A DNA stretch of 64,000 nucleotides from Alkanindiges hydrocarboniclasticus (GTDB lineage: Bacteria; Pseudomonadota; Gammaproteobacteria; Pseudomonadales; Moraxellaceae). The position numbers and the translations under genes are program-made. The first letter of the stretch is position 1, and each line of letters opens with the position of its first letter. Below the pieces are notes generated by a model. The model was not told where the DNA came from and made no database searches. It was given only the letters and a program-made list of their open reading frames with translations. The stretch is from assembly GCF_001982605.1 (NCBI RefSeq), contig NZ_MLCN01000016.1, positions 1 through 64,000 on the forward strand. The letters are read 5' to 3'. Below are positions 37,387-47,919 of this stretch, piece after piece.

Positions 37387-39540
37387 ATGATCCACTCTGG
37401 CAATGCCATTACCGTCCAAATGCTTTCGGACGGGATAGCAGAATTCCGCTTTGATTTACAAGGCGAATCCGTCAATAAATTTAACCGTGCAACCGTTGAA
37501 GACTTTGCTGCTGCGATTGCTGCGGTAAAAGGCAACAACGATATCAAAGGTTTAATCGTCACCAGTGGTAAATCCAGCTTTATCGTTGGTGCAGATATCA
37601 CTGAATTTGGTGACAATTTTGCTCAGGGTGAAGCCGCCATTGCTGAATGGCTTGGCCCGGTAAACAATATTTTTTCAAGCTTTGAAGACCTGGACATTCC
37701 TAAAGTTGCGGCCATTAATGGTATTGCGCTGGGTGGCGGCTTTGAGCTGTGTCTGGTGTGTGATTACCGTGTGATGTCAACTGCGGCACAGGTTGGCCTG
37801 CCAGAAGTGAAACTGGGCATTTTCCCAGGCTTTGGTGGTACGGTGCGCCTGACCCGTGTGATTGGTATTGATAATGCGGTTGAGTGGATTGCTACTGGCG
37901 CGCAGAAAAAACCAGAAGCGGCGCTGAAAGACGGTGCAGTTGATGCCGTAGTTGCCCCGGAAAAACTGCAAGATGCTGCGATTGATCTGGTTAAGCAAGC
38001 GCTGGCTGGCAAGCTGGACTGGAAAGCCAAGCGTCAGGAAAAACTGGACCCGGTGAAATTAAACCCATTAGAACAAATGATGGCGTTTAATAGCTCTAAG
38101 GGCATGATTCTGGCCAAGGCCAACCCTGCGCAATACCCGGCACCAAAACTGGTTCTGGATGCGTTGCAGGCATCTGCTGGATTAACCCGTGACGAAGCGT
38201 TAAAAGTTGAAGCACAAGGCTTTGCCAAAGCAGCGGTAACCCCGCAAGCGGGCGCGCTGATTGGCTTGTTCATGAGCGACCAGCTGGTTAAAAAAATCAG
38301 CAAGAAGCATGAAAAAAATGCACATCCGGTGAACATGGCGGCTGTACTGGGCGCTGGTATCATGGGTGGCGGCATTGCTTACCAGTCTGCGGTAAAAGGC
38401 ACGCCAATCATCATGAAAGATATTGGTAACCCGCAACTGGCACTGGGCATGAAAGAAGCCAACACCCTGCTGTCCAAGCAGGTTGAACGCAAGAAGCTGA
38501 CCCCTGCCAAAATGGGTGAAGTGTTTGCACGTATCCGTCCGACTTTAAGCTATGACGAGTTTAAAGATGTGGATATCGTGATTGAAGCCGTAACTGAAAA
38601 TCCAAAAATCAAGGAAGCCGTACTGGCTGATGCCGAGAAATCGGTACGCGAAAACACCATTATTGCGTCCAATACCTCAACCATTTCCATTACCCGTCTG
38701 GCCAATGCATTGCAACGCCCAGAAAACTTTGTGGGTATGCATTTCTTTAACCCGGTACACATGATGCCTCTGGTTGAAGTGATCCGTGGTGCCAAGTCGT
38801 CTGACGAAGCAGTGGCAACCACTGTGGCACTGGCACAGAAAATGGGCAAAACCCCCATCGTAGTCAATGACTGCCCGGGCTTTCTGGTTAACCGCGTATT
38901 GTTCCCTTATTTTGGTGCGTTTGACCTGCTGTTAAAAGACGGTGCGGACTTCCAGCAAATCGACAAAGTGATGGAAAAATTCGGCTGGCCAATGGGTCCT
39001 GCCTACCTGATCGACGTGGTCGGTATTGATACTGGCGTACATGGTGCTGAAGTGATGGCGGAAGGTTTCCCTGACCGCATGAAGCCAAGCTACAAGGGCG
39101 CCATTGAAATCATGTATGACAACAAGCGTCTGGGTCAGAAAAACGACATTGGTTTTTATCAGTATGCTCTGGACAAAAAAGGCAAAAAAGCCAAGAAAGT
39201 TGATCCAGTATCGTATGAGTTGATTGCGCCAATGGTGACTGGTGAAAAACGCGAGTTTGACAACCAAGAAATTATTGACCGCATGATGATTGCCCTGTGC
39301 AATGAAACCGTGCGCTGCTTGGAAGATAACATCGTCGCAACGCCTAATGAAGCTGATATGGCCATGATTATGGGCATCGGTTTCCCACCATTCCGCGGTG
39401 GACCATGTCGCTACATCGATCAAACTGGCGTTGCCGAATACGTGGCCTTGTGTGACAAGTACGCGCATTTGGGCAAAGCTTATGAAGCGCCACAACTGTT
39501 GCGTGACATGGCTGCCACCAACAAGAAATTTTACGGCTAA
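37387..39540 (+). CDS. fadB: Fatty acid oxidation complex subunit alpha FadB
   Basis: FadB carries enoyl-CoA hydratase, 3-hydroxyacyl-CoA dehydrogenase and isomerase/epimerase activities of beta-oxidation. The 717 residues begin with a crotonase domain, including [20 protein letters not shown] and [15 protein letters not shown]. The NAD-binding [15 protein letters not shown] starts at about residue 319, and the catalytic-His motif [13 protein letters not shown] lies near residue 452. The C-terminal 3HCDH domain includes [16 protein letters not shown]. It forms an alpha2-beta2 complex with FadA, whose gene starts 12 bases later. Confidence 0.96.
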   Translation: MIHSGNAITVQMLSDGIAEFRFDLQGESVNKFNRATVEDFAAAIAAVKGNNDIKGLIVTSGKSSFIVGADITEFGDNFAQGEAAIAEWLGPVNNIFSSFEDLDIPKVAAINGIALGGGFELCLVCDYRVMSTAAQVGLPEVKLGIFPGFGGTVRLTRVIGIDNAVEWIATGAQKKPEAALKDGAVDAVVAPEKLQDAAIDLVKQALAGKLDWKAKRQEKLDPVKLNPLEQMMAFNSSKGMILAKANPAQYPAPKLVLDALQASAGLTRDEALKVEAQGFAKAAVTPQAGALIGLFMSDQLVKKISKKHEKNAHPVNMAAVLGAGIMGGGIAYQSAVKGTPIIMKDIGNPQLALGMKEANTLLSKQVERKKLTPAKMGEVFARIRPTLSYDEFKDVDIVIEAVTENPKIKEAVLADAEKSVRENTIIASNTSTISITRLANALQRPENFVGMHFFNPVHMMPLVEVIRGAKSSDEAVATTVALAQKMGKTPIVVNDCPGFLVNRVLFPYFGAFDLLLKDGADFQQIDKVMEKFGWPMGPAYLIDVVGIDTGVHGAEVMAEGFPDRMKPSYKGAIEIMYDNKRLGQKNDIGFYQYALDKKGKKAKKVDPVSYELIAPMVTGEKREFDNQEIIDRMMIALCNETVRCLEDNIVATPNEADMAMIMGIGFPPFRGGPCRYIDQTGVAEYVALCDKYAHLGKAYEAPQLLRDMAATNKKFYG

Positions 39541-40728
<1,188 letters not shown>

Positions 40729-40748
40729 GGTTTGATGTGGTTGTAAGG

Positions 40749-40777
40749 AAATCCCCGTAGAAATACGGGGATTTTTT
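40749..40777 (+). terminator. Rho-independent terminator of fadBA
   Basis: An eleven-pair stem (AAATCCCCGTA / TACGGGGATTT) closed by a GAAA tetraloop and followed by T residues lies about 20 bases after the fadA stop. Confidence 0.9.
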
Positions 40778-40830
40778 AGTTTAAAATTTATTAATTCCTC
40801 TAATTTATAAAATTTTGGCTAGGTATGTAT

Positions 40831-41403
40831 ATGGGTGCATATTCAAGAGTTTCTATTAAAATTGATCATATAGACACTATTATTAAAAAAATTGAGAAAA
40901 GCTTTAAGATTGGACGTAAAGAATTTTATGGTGTTGCACAAGATTATTATTTCTATGATATCGAAAAAAATTCAGGTAGAAATGCATTTATTATTTCGCA
41001 AGACAGCAATCTACATTGGGTTGATGTAGTATTCCCTTTTCCTCATCTGTATTATTTTGATGAGTTTTTAAGAAGATTATCCAAAGAATTGGATACAGAG
41101 ATTTTACTAGGCTATGACCATGACGCTAGCGGTGAAGCACGAGTTGCTAAATTTTCACAAGGAGCGTTAATACTCTCTATATATCAACAACCCATTATGT
41201 CCTTAGACCGGATTATTTTAGTAGATGATTATGGTGTTGAACAGTTTAAAGAGTTTTTTAAAAACTTGCCCAAACTTTATGAAAATTTTAAAGAGCTTCT
41301 GGATTTGGAGGATATACAAGAATTCTTTATATATAGCGGTAGAACATATGAATATTTGGGTGATGAATATGAAAAGTATTTACATCTTGAATGGTTAATA
41401 TAA
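40831..41403 (+). CDS. AT-rich orphan protein of unknown function
   Basis: The product of about 190 residues is acidic and rich in Tyr, Phe, Asp and Glu, with no signal peptide or membrane helix. I do not recognise the family. Codon use (AAA, AAT, TTA, ATA) and a G+C of roughly one third by eye differ sharply from fadBA upstream and suggest recent acquisition. Size and composition resemble immunity proteins of toxin systems, but no toxin gene is adjacent, so this is only a guess. AGG at 40821-40823 suits ATG 40831 better than ATG 40825. Confidence 0.55.
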   Translation: MGAYSRVSIKIDHIDTIIKKIEKSFKIGRKEFYGVAQDYYFYDIEKNSGRNAFIISQDSNLHWVDVVFPFPHLYYFDEFLRRLSKELDTEILLGYDHDASGEARVAKFSQGALILSIYQQPIMSLDRIILVDDYGVEQFKEFFKNLPKLYENFKELLDLEDIQEFFIYSGRTYEYLGDEYEKYLHLEWLI

Positions 41404-41711
41404 ACCTAAACCAACTTTCCACTACCCTATCCCAACCTTTCGTTCGTGTAGCAAATCTGGCATTAAAGATCACAAGAGCCTGATAAGTCTTTAATTTTAG
41501 CCTATGCAAACTATTTGCAAAATCCAACAGCACCCTGCAACATGCCATCACAATCCAGTTTATAAAAACATGTTATCCAGTACCTTCATCAATTAAATAA
41601 ATAACCTTAACTTCACATGAAGCACCCTGAATTCCTTCTGAGAATCACCTTGCAAAGCCCTCTCATCCATTGCAAACTCAAGCCTTTAGTTCAACAATAA
41701 AGAGCATCAGT
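41404..41711. other. 308-base gap without a recognised gene
   Basis: The stretch between the orphan and the PH-domain-like gene has no convincing coding frame, tRNA or hairpin terminator. It remains fairly AT-rich. Confidence 0.35.
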
Positions 41712-42335
41712 ATGTTTAAAAATATGGCCTCAGACCTGATGGGCACCAGTGATATCGGGAAGATTATTGAGCCACAGGATTATGATAAAACCGATCTGGA
41801 CGATTATATTTTTCACGAAGATGGCGAAAAAATCTTCTTTTTAATTAAAGCCAAAACCGACGAATATTGCTTTACCAACACCGCGTTTATTCATCTGGAC
41901 GGCACCAGCGCCATGAGCAAAAAACGCATGCTGTATCGCTATCCTTACAAGCATCACCAGATTAGTCAGGTCACGCTAGAAACCGCAGGCACGGTGGATC
42001 GTGATGTAGAAATCAAATTTTATCTGGGCGGCACTGCCTACTCGATTGATATTGAAAAGTCACAAATCGAAAAAGTGCGTGACCTGTACAAGGCGCTGTT
42101 TAGTATTGGGGAAGCCTGCAAGGAAATCGAGCGTCAGATGGGCACGCTCAGCCTCACCCAACAAGCGGTGAACAGCATGTTTGCGCTACGCCAACTGCCA
42201 GAACAGGTGGTGCTTAGCTTACCGGATATTATTTGCCAAACTACCTTGCAGGTTGAAGCGGGTTTTACCGAACGCCGTAAGCAAATTGAAAATTATGATT
42301 TTTCGCCTATTTTTGAGCGCTACCTGAAACAGTAA
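41712..42335 (+). CDS. PH domain-containing protein
   Basis: From ATG 41712 the 207-residue protein resembles bacterial PH-like domain proteins. A conserved-looking core runs from about residue 25 to 130 (EDGEKIFFLIKAKTDEYCFTN, then RYPYKHHQISQVTLET and DVEIKFYLGGTAYSIDI). A helical C-terminal part of about 75 residues follows. No signal peptide or membrane helix is visible, so it should be cytoplasmic. Function is unknown. An open frame to 41670 adds a non-conserved-looking start. Confidence 0.6.
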   Translation: MFKNMASDLMGTSDIGKIIEPQDYDKTDLDDYIFHEDGEKIFFLIKAKTDEYCFTNTAFIHLDGTSAMSKKRMLYRYPYKHHQISQVTLETAGTVDRDVEIKFYLGGTAYSIDIEKSQIEKVRDLYKALFSIGEACKEIERQMGTLSLTQQAVNSMFALRQLPEQVVLSLPDIICQTTLQVEAGFTERRKQIENYDFSPIFERYLKQ

Positions 42336-42510
42336 ATTGAAATACTGAAACCCGACGTTCAAAGGCTGGGCTGCTGTTATAGAAGACTGGCTGGCACTGA
42401 CCTGCCGGACGGTCTACTCTCCCTTGAACAATATGTTTTGATATTTAAGTTTTTTCTATCACTTGCGCTGTATTGTAAGGTTTTAGCACTAGCCGGTTAA
42501 GGAGTAACCC

Positions 42511-43218
42511 ATGTTATCAATTCGCAGAAAAGCGCTCACAGCTGCTGTATCCAGTTTGGCTTGTATACTGTTATTTAGTGGATGTGCCACTTCTACTTTA
42601 ATTAATAAAGGTCACCACAGTTCCACTCGCACCATCAAAACCACCTTGGTTGAAGATAACGTCATTGCTTTTGGCAAGCCTGCGCAGGCAGTGCAAGGCA
42701 TACCACAAAGTAGCATTGTTATTGCAGGACAAAAAAACAGCTATATCCTGACTGAAGGCGGCACTCAGTTTGTTACCCTGATTAATCAACTTGATCCGAA
42801 AAATATTCAAATTACCAGATCTTTAAGTTTTTATTCTGAAAAAAATGACGGGCGTTTTTCAGGCAAGCTGCCGTTATCTTACGTAAAGCTGCAAGAAGAT
42901 ATCAGCAAAAAAGACCTGGAGTTTTTTATTGCCAATGGCGCAGAGGAATGTTCAACATCCAGCGATAAACGCATGAGCGCGCAACGCTTTTGTTTTAACA
43001 TCAATTTAGCGGGCGTGGTGTATCCAGCCGCCAGTAATCTGGCGGCCCTAAAGCCGCTGAGCAAGCCTTATCAGGTCAGCATTTACACCAGTACAGAGGA
43101 AAGCTATAAAACCAAATCCAGTTTAAATCCACTGGAAAAACTGGTTCTGCTTCCATTTGCTGTAGCAATTGATGTGGTGGCTCTGCCCTTTGTGGCGGCT
43201 GAAAAGATTTTTGATTAA
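42511..43218 (+). CDS. Putative lipoprotein of unknown function
   Basis: The 235-residue protein has a lipoprotein signal ending LFSGC (Cys at about 28) and a mature domain with NSYILTEGGTQFVTLINQL and two cysteines about 14 residues apart. It ends with a hydrophobic stretch, LEKLVLLPFAVAIDVVALPF. That ending resembles YceK/DUF1375-type small lipoproteins, but the rest is longer. AAGGAG precedes the ATG. No operon partner is evident. Confidence 0.6.
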   Translation: MLSIRRKALTAAVSSLACILLFSGCATSTLINKGHHSSTRTIKTTLVEDNVIAFGKPAQAVQGIPQSSIVIAGQKNSYILTEGGTQFVTLINQLDPKNIQITRSLSFYSEKNDGRFSGKLPLSYVKLQEDISKKDLEFFIANGAEECSTSSDKRMSAQRFCFNINLAGVVYPAASNLAALKPLSKPYQVSIYTSTEESYKTKSSLNPLEKLVLLPFAVAIDVVALPFVAAEKIFD

Positions 43219-43400
43219 TTTTACGGTTGGTTAGCTCAAGCAAGCCTTTATCACTTTCATTTATTTTAGACCAAAAACCAGCTTGTTAGCCAAACCACTT
43301 TTTAGCATAACTGATAACGCTCACTAAACTTAACTTTAAATCCGCTGAGTTAGGCTTCATCCTTAGCCTATTTCAGCCCAGTAGAGAATAGAAGAGTTTT

Positions 43401-44126
43401 ATGCAACCCATGCGTCCTATTCGTATCGACATCTGGTCAGACGTGGTCTGTCCCTTCTGCTATATCGGCAAAAAACGCCTTGAGAATGTGGCACGTGAAG
43501 CTGGCATTGATATTGAGGTACATTGGCACAGCTACGAGCTAGACCCCAACTCTCCCGCCACGCACGATAGCTCCAATACCATACGGCTGGCCAGAAAATA
43601 CGGTAAAACTGTTGAACAGATGGAGCAGTTGCAACAACAAATGGCCGAGATGGCACGCGATGAAGGCATTGACTTTCAGTGGCGAAAGGCTCAGTCGGGT
43701 AATTCGTTTAATGCACATCGCATGATTCATCTGGCTGACAGTCATGGGTTGGCTGATGCTGCCAAGGAAGCATTTTTTTATGCGTACATGACCGAAGGCC
43801 TGCCCATTGGTGAGCGTGACGTGGTGGAACAGGTGGCAGCCCGGATTGGTTTGCCCGCCAATGAAGTAAAAGCGGTGCTGGATTCCGACCACTTTACCGA
43901 TGATGTGCGACAGGATGAACAAATTGCCCAACAGCAACTGGGCATTAGTGGCGTGCCATTTTTTATTTTTAACCAGCAAATTGGCCTGTCCGGTGCCCAG
44001 CCGCGTGAGGTATTCCTGCAAGCGCTCCAGCAGGCAGCAAGCACAAAGCGCGATACAGACACGCTGGAAGATTCAGCAGCACCCGTGTGTAATGATGAAG
44101 CCTGTGAAATTCCTGACCATAAGTAA
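43401..44126 (+). CDS. FrnE-like DsbA family oxidoreductase
   Basis: The 241-residue thioredoxin-fold protein has the redox motif C-P-F-C in DVVCPFCYIGKKRLE at about residues 17-20. The cis-Pro loop is in ISGVPFFIFNQQIGLSGAQP. It lacks a signal peptide, so it belongs to the cytoplasmic FrnE/2-hydroxychromene-2-carboxylate isomerase-like group rather than periplasmic DsbA. Two extra cysteines near the C-terminus (VCNDEACEIP) match the FrnE-type CX4C pattern. A terminator follows. Confidence 0.88.
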   Translation: MQPMRPIRIDIWSDVVCPFCYIGKKRLENVAREAGIDIEVHWHSYELDPNSPATHDSSNTIRLARKYGKTVEQMEQLQQQMAEMARDEGIDFQWRKAQSGNSFNAHRMIHLADSHGLADAAKEAFFYAYMTEGLPIGERDVVEQVAARIGLPANEVKAVLDSDHFTDDVRQDEQIAQQQLGISGVPFFIFNQQIGLSGAQPREVFLQALQQAASTKRDTDTLEDSAAPVCNDEACEIPDHK

Positions 44127-44146
44127 ACATCGCACATAAAATATAT

Positions 44147-44177
44147 AAAAAATCCCTGCACCATTCAGGGATTTTTT
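44147..44177. terminator. Bidirectional terminator between FrnE-like and HlyD-like genes
   Basis: AAAATCCCTG and CAGGGATTTT arms with a seven-base loop lie between two converging genes. Confidence 0.85.
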
Positions 44178-44222
44178 AGTTTCGGCAAATTCCGTTTGAT
44201 AAACTGCCTAACAACTGCTTTG

Positions 44223-45278
44223 CTAATGATTCTCTTGAATGCGCACGGTGACGGTACGCCCGGCCACCAGCATGCTGGCATCGGGGATACTGTCCAGTGT
44301 CACGCGCACGGGTACACGCTGGGCCAGACGCACCCAGTTAAAGGTGGGGTTGATGTTGGCCAGCATGGTGCTACTGGAAGTGCGCTCACGGTCTTCAATA
44401 CCGGCAGCAATACCCTGCACATGCCCTTTTAGCTCACGGTTATCGCCAATCAGCTGAATGCTCACCGGGTCGCCCACATGAATGCGAGACAGCTTGGTTT
44501 CTTCAAAATAACCCACCACATAAAACTGCCTTGGGTCGAGTAAGGCAGCAATGGGCTGGCCGGCCGTAATATAATTGCCCGCCCTGAGATCAAAATTGGA
44601 CAGGTTGCCGTCACTGGGCGCCTTGACCTGGGCGCGGGATAAATTTAGCAGGGCCAGATCAAGGGCTGCCTGTGCACTGGCCACATCAGCCACTAATCCC
44701 TGCCTGCTGGTGCCGACTGAACTCAAGTTTTGTCGCTCTACTTCAATGCTGGCTTGTGCCTTGGCCAGATTGGCCTGTGCTTCCAGCCGCGCAGCCCGGT
44801 AACGATCCTGCTCCTGCCGTGATACTGCGTTGGCAGTTTCCAGCTGCTCAATACGGGCCAGATCGCGGCGTGCTCGCTCGGCTTCAGCCTGTGCTGCCTG
44901 AACGCCAGCCTGTGCCTGATGAATGGTGGCCTGTGCGCTTAAGCGTTGCTGCTGGGAGTTAGCAAGGTTGGCCTGTGCCTTGGCAAGGTTGGCTTTGGCC
45001 TGCTCTACCGCAATTTCAAAGCGGGCCGGATCAAGTGTAAACAGCACCTGATCTTTTTGTACACGCTGATTATCCTGCACCAGTACGTCTTTAACCAGAC
45101 CCGAAACATCGGTGGAAATGCGCATGACATCGCCCCGGATACGGCCATCACGTGTCCACGGTGCCTGCGTGTAGTAGCGCCATAGCGACAGCGCCACGGC
45201 CACGGCAACAACGGCAATCACTGCAAAAATAATAATGCGCACAACCTGTTGAGACTTGAGGTTCAGTTGAGTGTTCAT
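44223..45278 (-). CDS. HlyD/AaeA-like membrane fusion protein
   Basis: The 351-residue protein is the periplasmic adaptor of an efflux system. One N-terminal membrane helix (about 14-32) is followed by half a lipoyl domain (RISTDVSGLVKDVLVQDNQRV) and a long Ala/Gln-rich coiled coil (about 80-190). The second lipoyl half (VKAPSDGNLSNFDLRAG) and a beta-barrel domain complete it. It is the last gene of an AaeXAB-type operon that would export aromatic acids, though the substrate is inferred only from family resemblance. Confidence 0.88.
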   Translation of the reverse strand: MNTQLNLKSQQVVRIIIFAVIAVVAVAVALSLWRYYTQAPWTRDGRIRGDVMRISTDVSGLVKDVLVQDNQRVQKDQVLFTLDPARFEIAVEQAKANLAKAQANLANSQQQRLSAQATIHQAQAGVQAAQAEAERARRDLARIEQLETANAVSRQEQDRYRAARLEAQANLAKAQASIEVERQNLSSVGTSRQGLVADVASAQAALDLALLNLSRAQVKAPSDGNLSNFDLRAGNYITAGQPIAALLDPRQFYVVGYFEETKLSRIHVGDPVSIQLIGDNRELKGHVQGIAAGIEDRERTSSSTMLANINPTFNWVRLAQRVPVRVTLDSIPDASMLVAGRTVTVRIQENH

Positions 45279-45338
45279 GGTGTTTCTTCACATAAAACCA
45301 GTTGGACTGTATTTGCTTGGGCCTTTCAACAGCCTGCG

Positions 45339-45545
45339 CTAAAACAGCAGATGGCAAATCCACACAATAAGCCCTAGTACAATAATGTACAGGCACACGT
45401 TAAAAATCGTCGGCAAGGCCATCCAGCGGCTTAACTGCCATTTGTCCAGTGCCCAGACCAAGCCGCTATAAACCACATAAGCCAGCAGAGCCTGAATCAG
45501 GATTAAGGGAATGTAAATCCCGTAAAAATTAACCTCGCCAGCCAT
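45339..45545 (-). CDS. DUF1656 (AaeX-like) small membrane protein
   Basis: The 68-residue protein starts MAGEVNFYGIYIPLILIQAL and has two hydrophobic helices (about 9-30 and 43-65), the DUF1656 pattern. Its start overlaps the end of the FUSC gene by 17 bases and the HlyD-like gene follows after 60 bases, giving the FUSC-DUF1656-HlyD order known from aae-like operons. Its mechanistic role is unknown. Confidence 0.85.
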   Translation of the reverse strand: MAGEVNFYGIYIPLILIQALLAYVVYSGLVWALDKWQLSRWMALPTIFNVCLYIIVLGLIVWICHLLF

Positions 45546-47613
45546 ACGTTTCTCCTAAAGCTGGAATCGGTTCACTAGGCACCACATAATGCGCAGCATG
45601 CTGAAACAGGCTGCGCCGCACACCGGTTAAGGCCACCAATAACTGGTCACGTAGTATGCTGCTGGATTGCAACAGTACCTGTGAAATCAGCTGGTCAATC
45701 TGTATTAGCAGTTGTTCGCTGTCAAAGTCCTGACTGCTCAGGCGTGCTTCGTACCAGTTCCATAACTGTTGCAGCAATTGCGCAACCTGCTGGCTCAATG
45801 GTTCGGGCAACTGATCCACGGTGCGCTTAAGCCGGATGATATTGGTTGCTCCGGCTAGCTCCCTAATGGACTGGCTAATATCTGCTTGAATGGCAGGTGC
45901 CCGCAACACCCGTGGTGCCATCAGGCCAATCCGGTCCAGCAGGCGGCGCATATAATAGGCCCATGGATGCATTACCGGTTTTTCAATAATCTGTTGTACA
46001 TCGCGCCACTGCCGTTGTAACAGCCGCTGTACGCTGAGTTCAGGCGTGGTACTACGAATGAGCGCCAGAGTAAAACTGGGAATTAATATACCAATGACTA
46101 TTGCCAGACTGTTATCAATATAAGCACCAAAAACTGGTTCGTTCAGGTTACGGATATTCAGGCCCATGGCGGTATTAATTAAAATCGGCAAGGCAAATCC
46201 GGTTAAGGCCGGATAAGGCAACATGCTGGTAAAAATCAGGAAAAACGGAAACAGCACCAGCATGAGGGTAAAAAAATCATGCACCACCGGAAAAATGGCA
46301 AACTGGTAAACAAACACCACCAGCGCCGAATAAATACTAGCTAGCCGGAATGAGGCCAGCGCAGGCACCGGATTATCCAGAAAAGTCAGGATACAGGCAC
46401 ATACCGCCGTAATTTGGGCCGCCATAAAACCATATTGCCAGCCGCTCATATGCCATAAAAAACACACAATGCAAATGGCCAGAAATGCCGACAGTGCCCC
46501 CCGCAGGGCAATGCCATGATCTCGATGCAAACGCTGTGCAGATGGTATGGTTGCATGCATAAAATCCGGCAGGCGCTCACCGGTTTTAATACAGTGCCAG
46601 ATTAGCCGCAGGGTCTGGAAATGCTGGATAAAAAACAGGAATGCCTCACGCGCGCTCATAATCATCAACTTTTCGCGGGTATCGGCAATGGCCAGCATGT
46701 GCTCAAATTTTTGCAAAATGGACGGTGGAATATAAGCCAGCCCGGCCTGGTCTGTTGGCAGTGTTGCTGTAATAAACTGTTCGGTTTGCTGCTGCACCTG
46801 CATCAGCAGGTTGTCAAAATTGCGGGAAGATTCCTTGAGGGTATGCACGCGGTCAGCCAGTGCCACCAGTGCTGGCACCAGCAACACCATTTGATGCTGC
46901 AAGGCCTGCACACTACGGGTTTGTTTCCTAAGCGCACTGTTTTCATAGGACAAGTGAATGGCCAGTGCATGAATTTCGGTGCTATCAGCCGCAAAGCGCT
47001 GCGCCTCTTTGACAATAATGTCAGGGCTACTTTTACCTGCCAGACAATCCTTGAAATTGCTTTCAATATCATTGAACCATTGATCAATACGGCCCGATAG
47101 CACCCCGGCAATATTTACCGGAAAAAACACCCGCGAAATCACCGTGGCGCACAAAATGCCCAGCGTAATTTCCTCAAAGCGCGACAGCGAAATATCAAAC
47201 AAATGCGTGGGATCAGCCACGGCACTAAAGCCAATCAGCGCCATGGTATAACCGGCCAGCATAAAAAAATAACTGCGCGGCGTCCGGTCCAGCAGTGAAA
47301 CATACAGACAAAAGCCCACCCATACCGCAATAATCAGGCTAAACGGCACCGGGTTGTTAATAAATGGCGGCAGCACCAGAATGGATAGGCAGGCCCCGGC
47401 CAGCGTACCCAGCATACGGTATACAGCTTTGGACGACAGCACGCCTGCCAGCGGATTTGCCACAATAAATACTGTTCCCATGGCCCACATGGGATTTTGC
47501 AGGTTTAGGGAAATGGCAATAAACAGGGCCAGCATGGCAGCCAGAAAGGTCTTGAGGGCAAAAACAAGATCGTTGTTGCTTGGCCTAAACGCCAGTAAGG
47601 TCTGGAGTAGCAT
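45529..47613 (-). CDS. FUSC family (AaeB-like) efflux permease
   Basis: From ATG 47613 the product is about 694 residues; TTG 47646 would add 11. It has two blocks of about six membrane helices (about 20-160 and 370-500), each followed by a cytoplasmic region, as in fusaric-acid-resistance/AaeB permeases. FRPSNNDLVFALKTFLAAMLALF and QNPMWAMGTVFIVANPLAGV are family-typical. It heads the three-gene efflux operon. No LysR-type regulator is next to it, unlike aaeR in enterics. Confidence 0.87.
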   Translation of the reverse strand: MLLQTLLAFRPSNNDLVFALKTFLAAMLALFIAISLNLQNPMWAMGTVFIVANPLAGVLSSKAVYRMLGTLAGACLSILVLPPFINNPVPFSLIIAVWVGFCLYVSLLDRTPRSYFFMLAGYTMALIGFSAVADPTHLFDISLSRFEEITLGILCATVISRVFFPVNIAGVLSGRIDQWFNDIESNFKDCLAGKSSPDIIVKEAQRFAADSTEIHALAIHLSYENSALRKQTRSVQALQHQMVLLVPALVALADRVHTLKESSRNFDNLLMQVQQQTEQFITATLPTDQAGLAYIPPSILQKFEHMLAIADTREKLMIMSAREAFLFFIQHFQTLRLIWHCIKTGERLPDFMHATIPSAQRLHRDHGIALRGALSAFLAICIVCFLWHMSGWQYGFMAAQITAVCACILTFLDNPVPALASFRLASIYSALVVFVYQFAIFPVVHDFFTLMLVLFPFFLIFTSMLPYPALTGFALPILINTAMGLNIRNLNEPVFGAYIDNSLAIVIGILIPSFTLALIRSTTPELSVQRLLQRQWRDVQQIIEKPVMHPWAYYMRRLLDRIGLMAPRVLRAPAIQADISQSIRELAGATNIIRLKRTVDQLPEPLSQQVAQLLQQLWNWYEARLSSQDFDSEQLLIQIDQLISQVLLQSSSILRDQLLVALTGVRRSLFQHAAHYVVPSEPIPALGETYGWRG

Positions 47614-47919
47614 GCTTTGTGGCTCTATGATTAACGCAGCGGTCAACCATTGAATTAAAACAGAATCTAGCGGAACAACCAGCGCATTTGTGTTGAGAAA
47701 TTAAAACTTAAGCCAGTCTTAATTGAGTCATTTTATTACTATTACTTAAAAATTGATAGACTGAATTAACTTTTACTAACTTTATGCAAGTAGCAAGCGC
47801 ATCAGCACACAGACACAACAATTTTATTGGCTTATCTATTGTTATTTAACAAAAAAATAATAACAAAAAATTGGCGTTTACCCTACTTTTAGCGCTTCAA
47901 TTAAAAAGTTTTTTTAACA
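47614..47919. other. AT-rich divergent promoter region
   Basis: This 306-base gap separates the FUSC operon (minus) from the outer-membrane protein gene (plus). It is very AT-rich and has no gene. Operators could not be identified. Confidence 0.35.

Noticed and set aside
38932-39495. A 187-codon frame opposite fadB
   Set aside because: It is antisense to the conserved FadB C-terminal domain and has no ribosome site.
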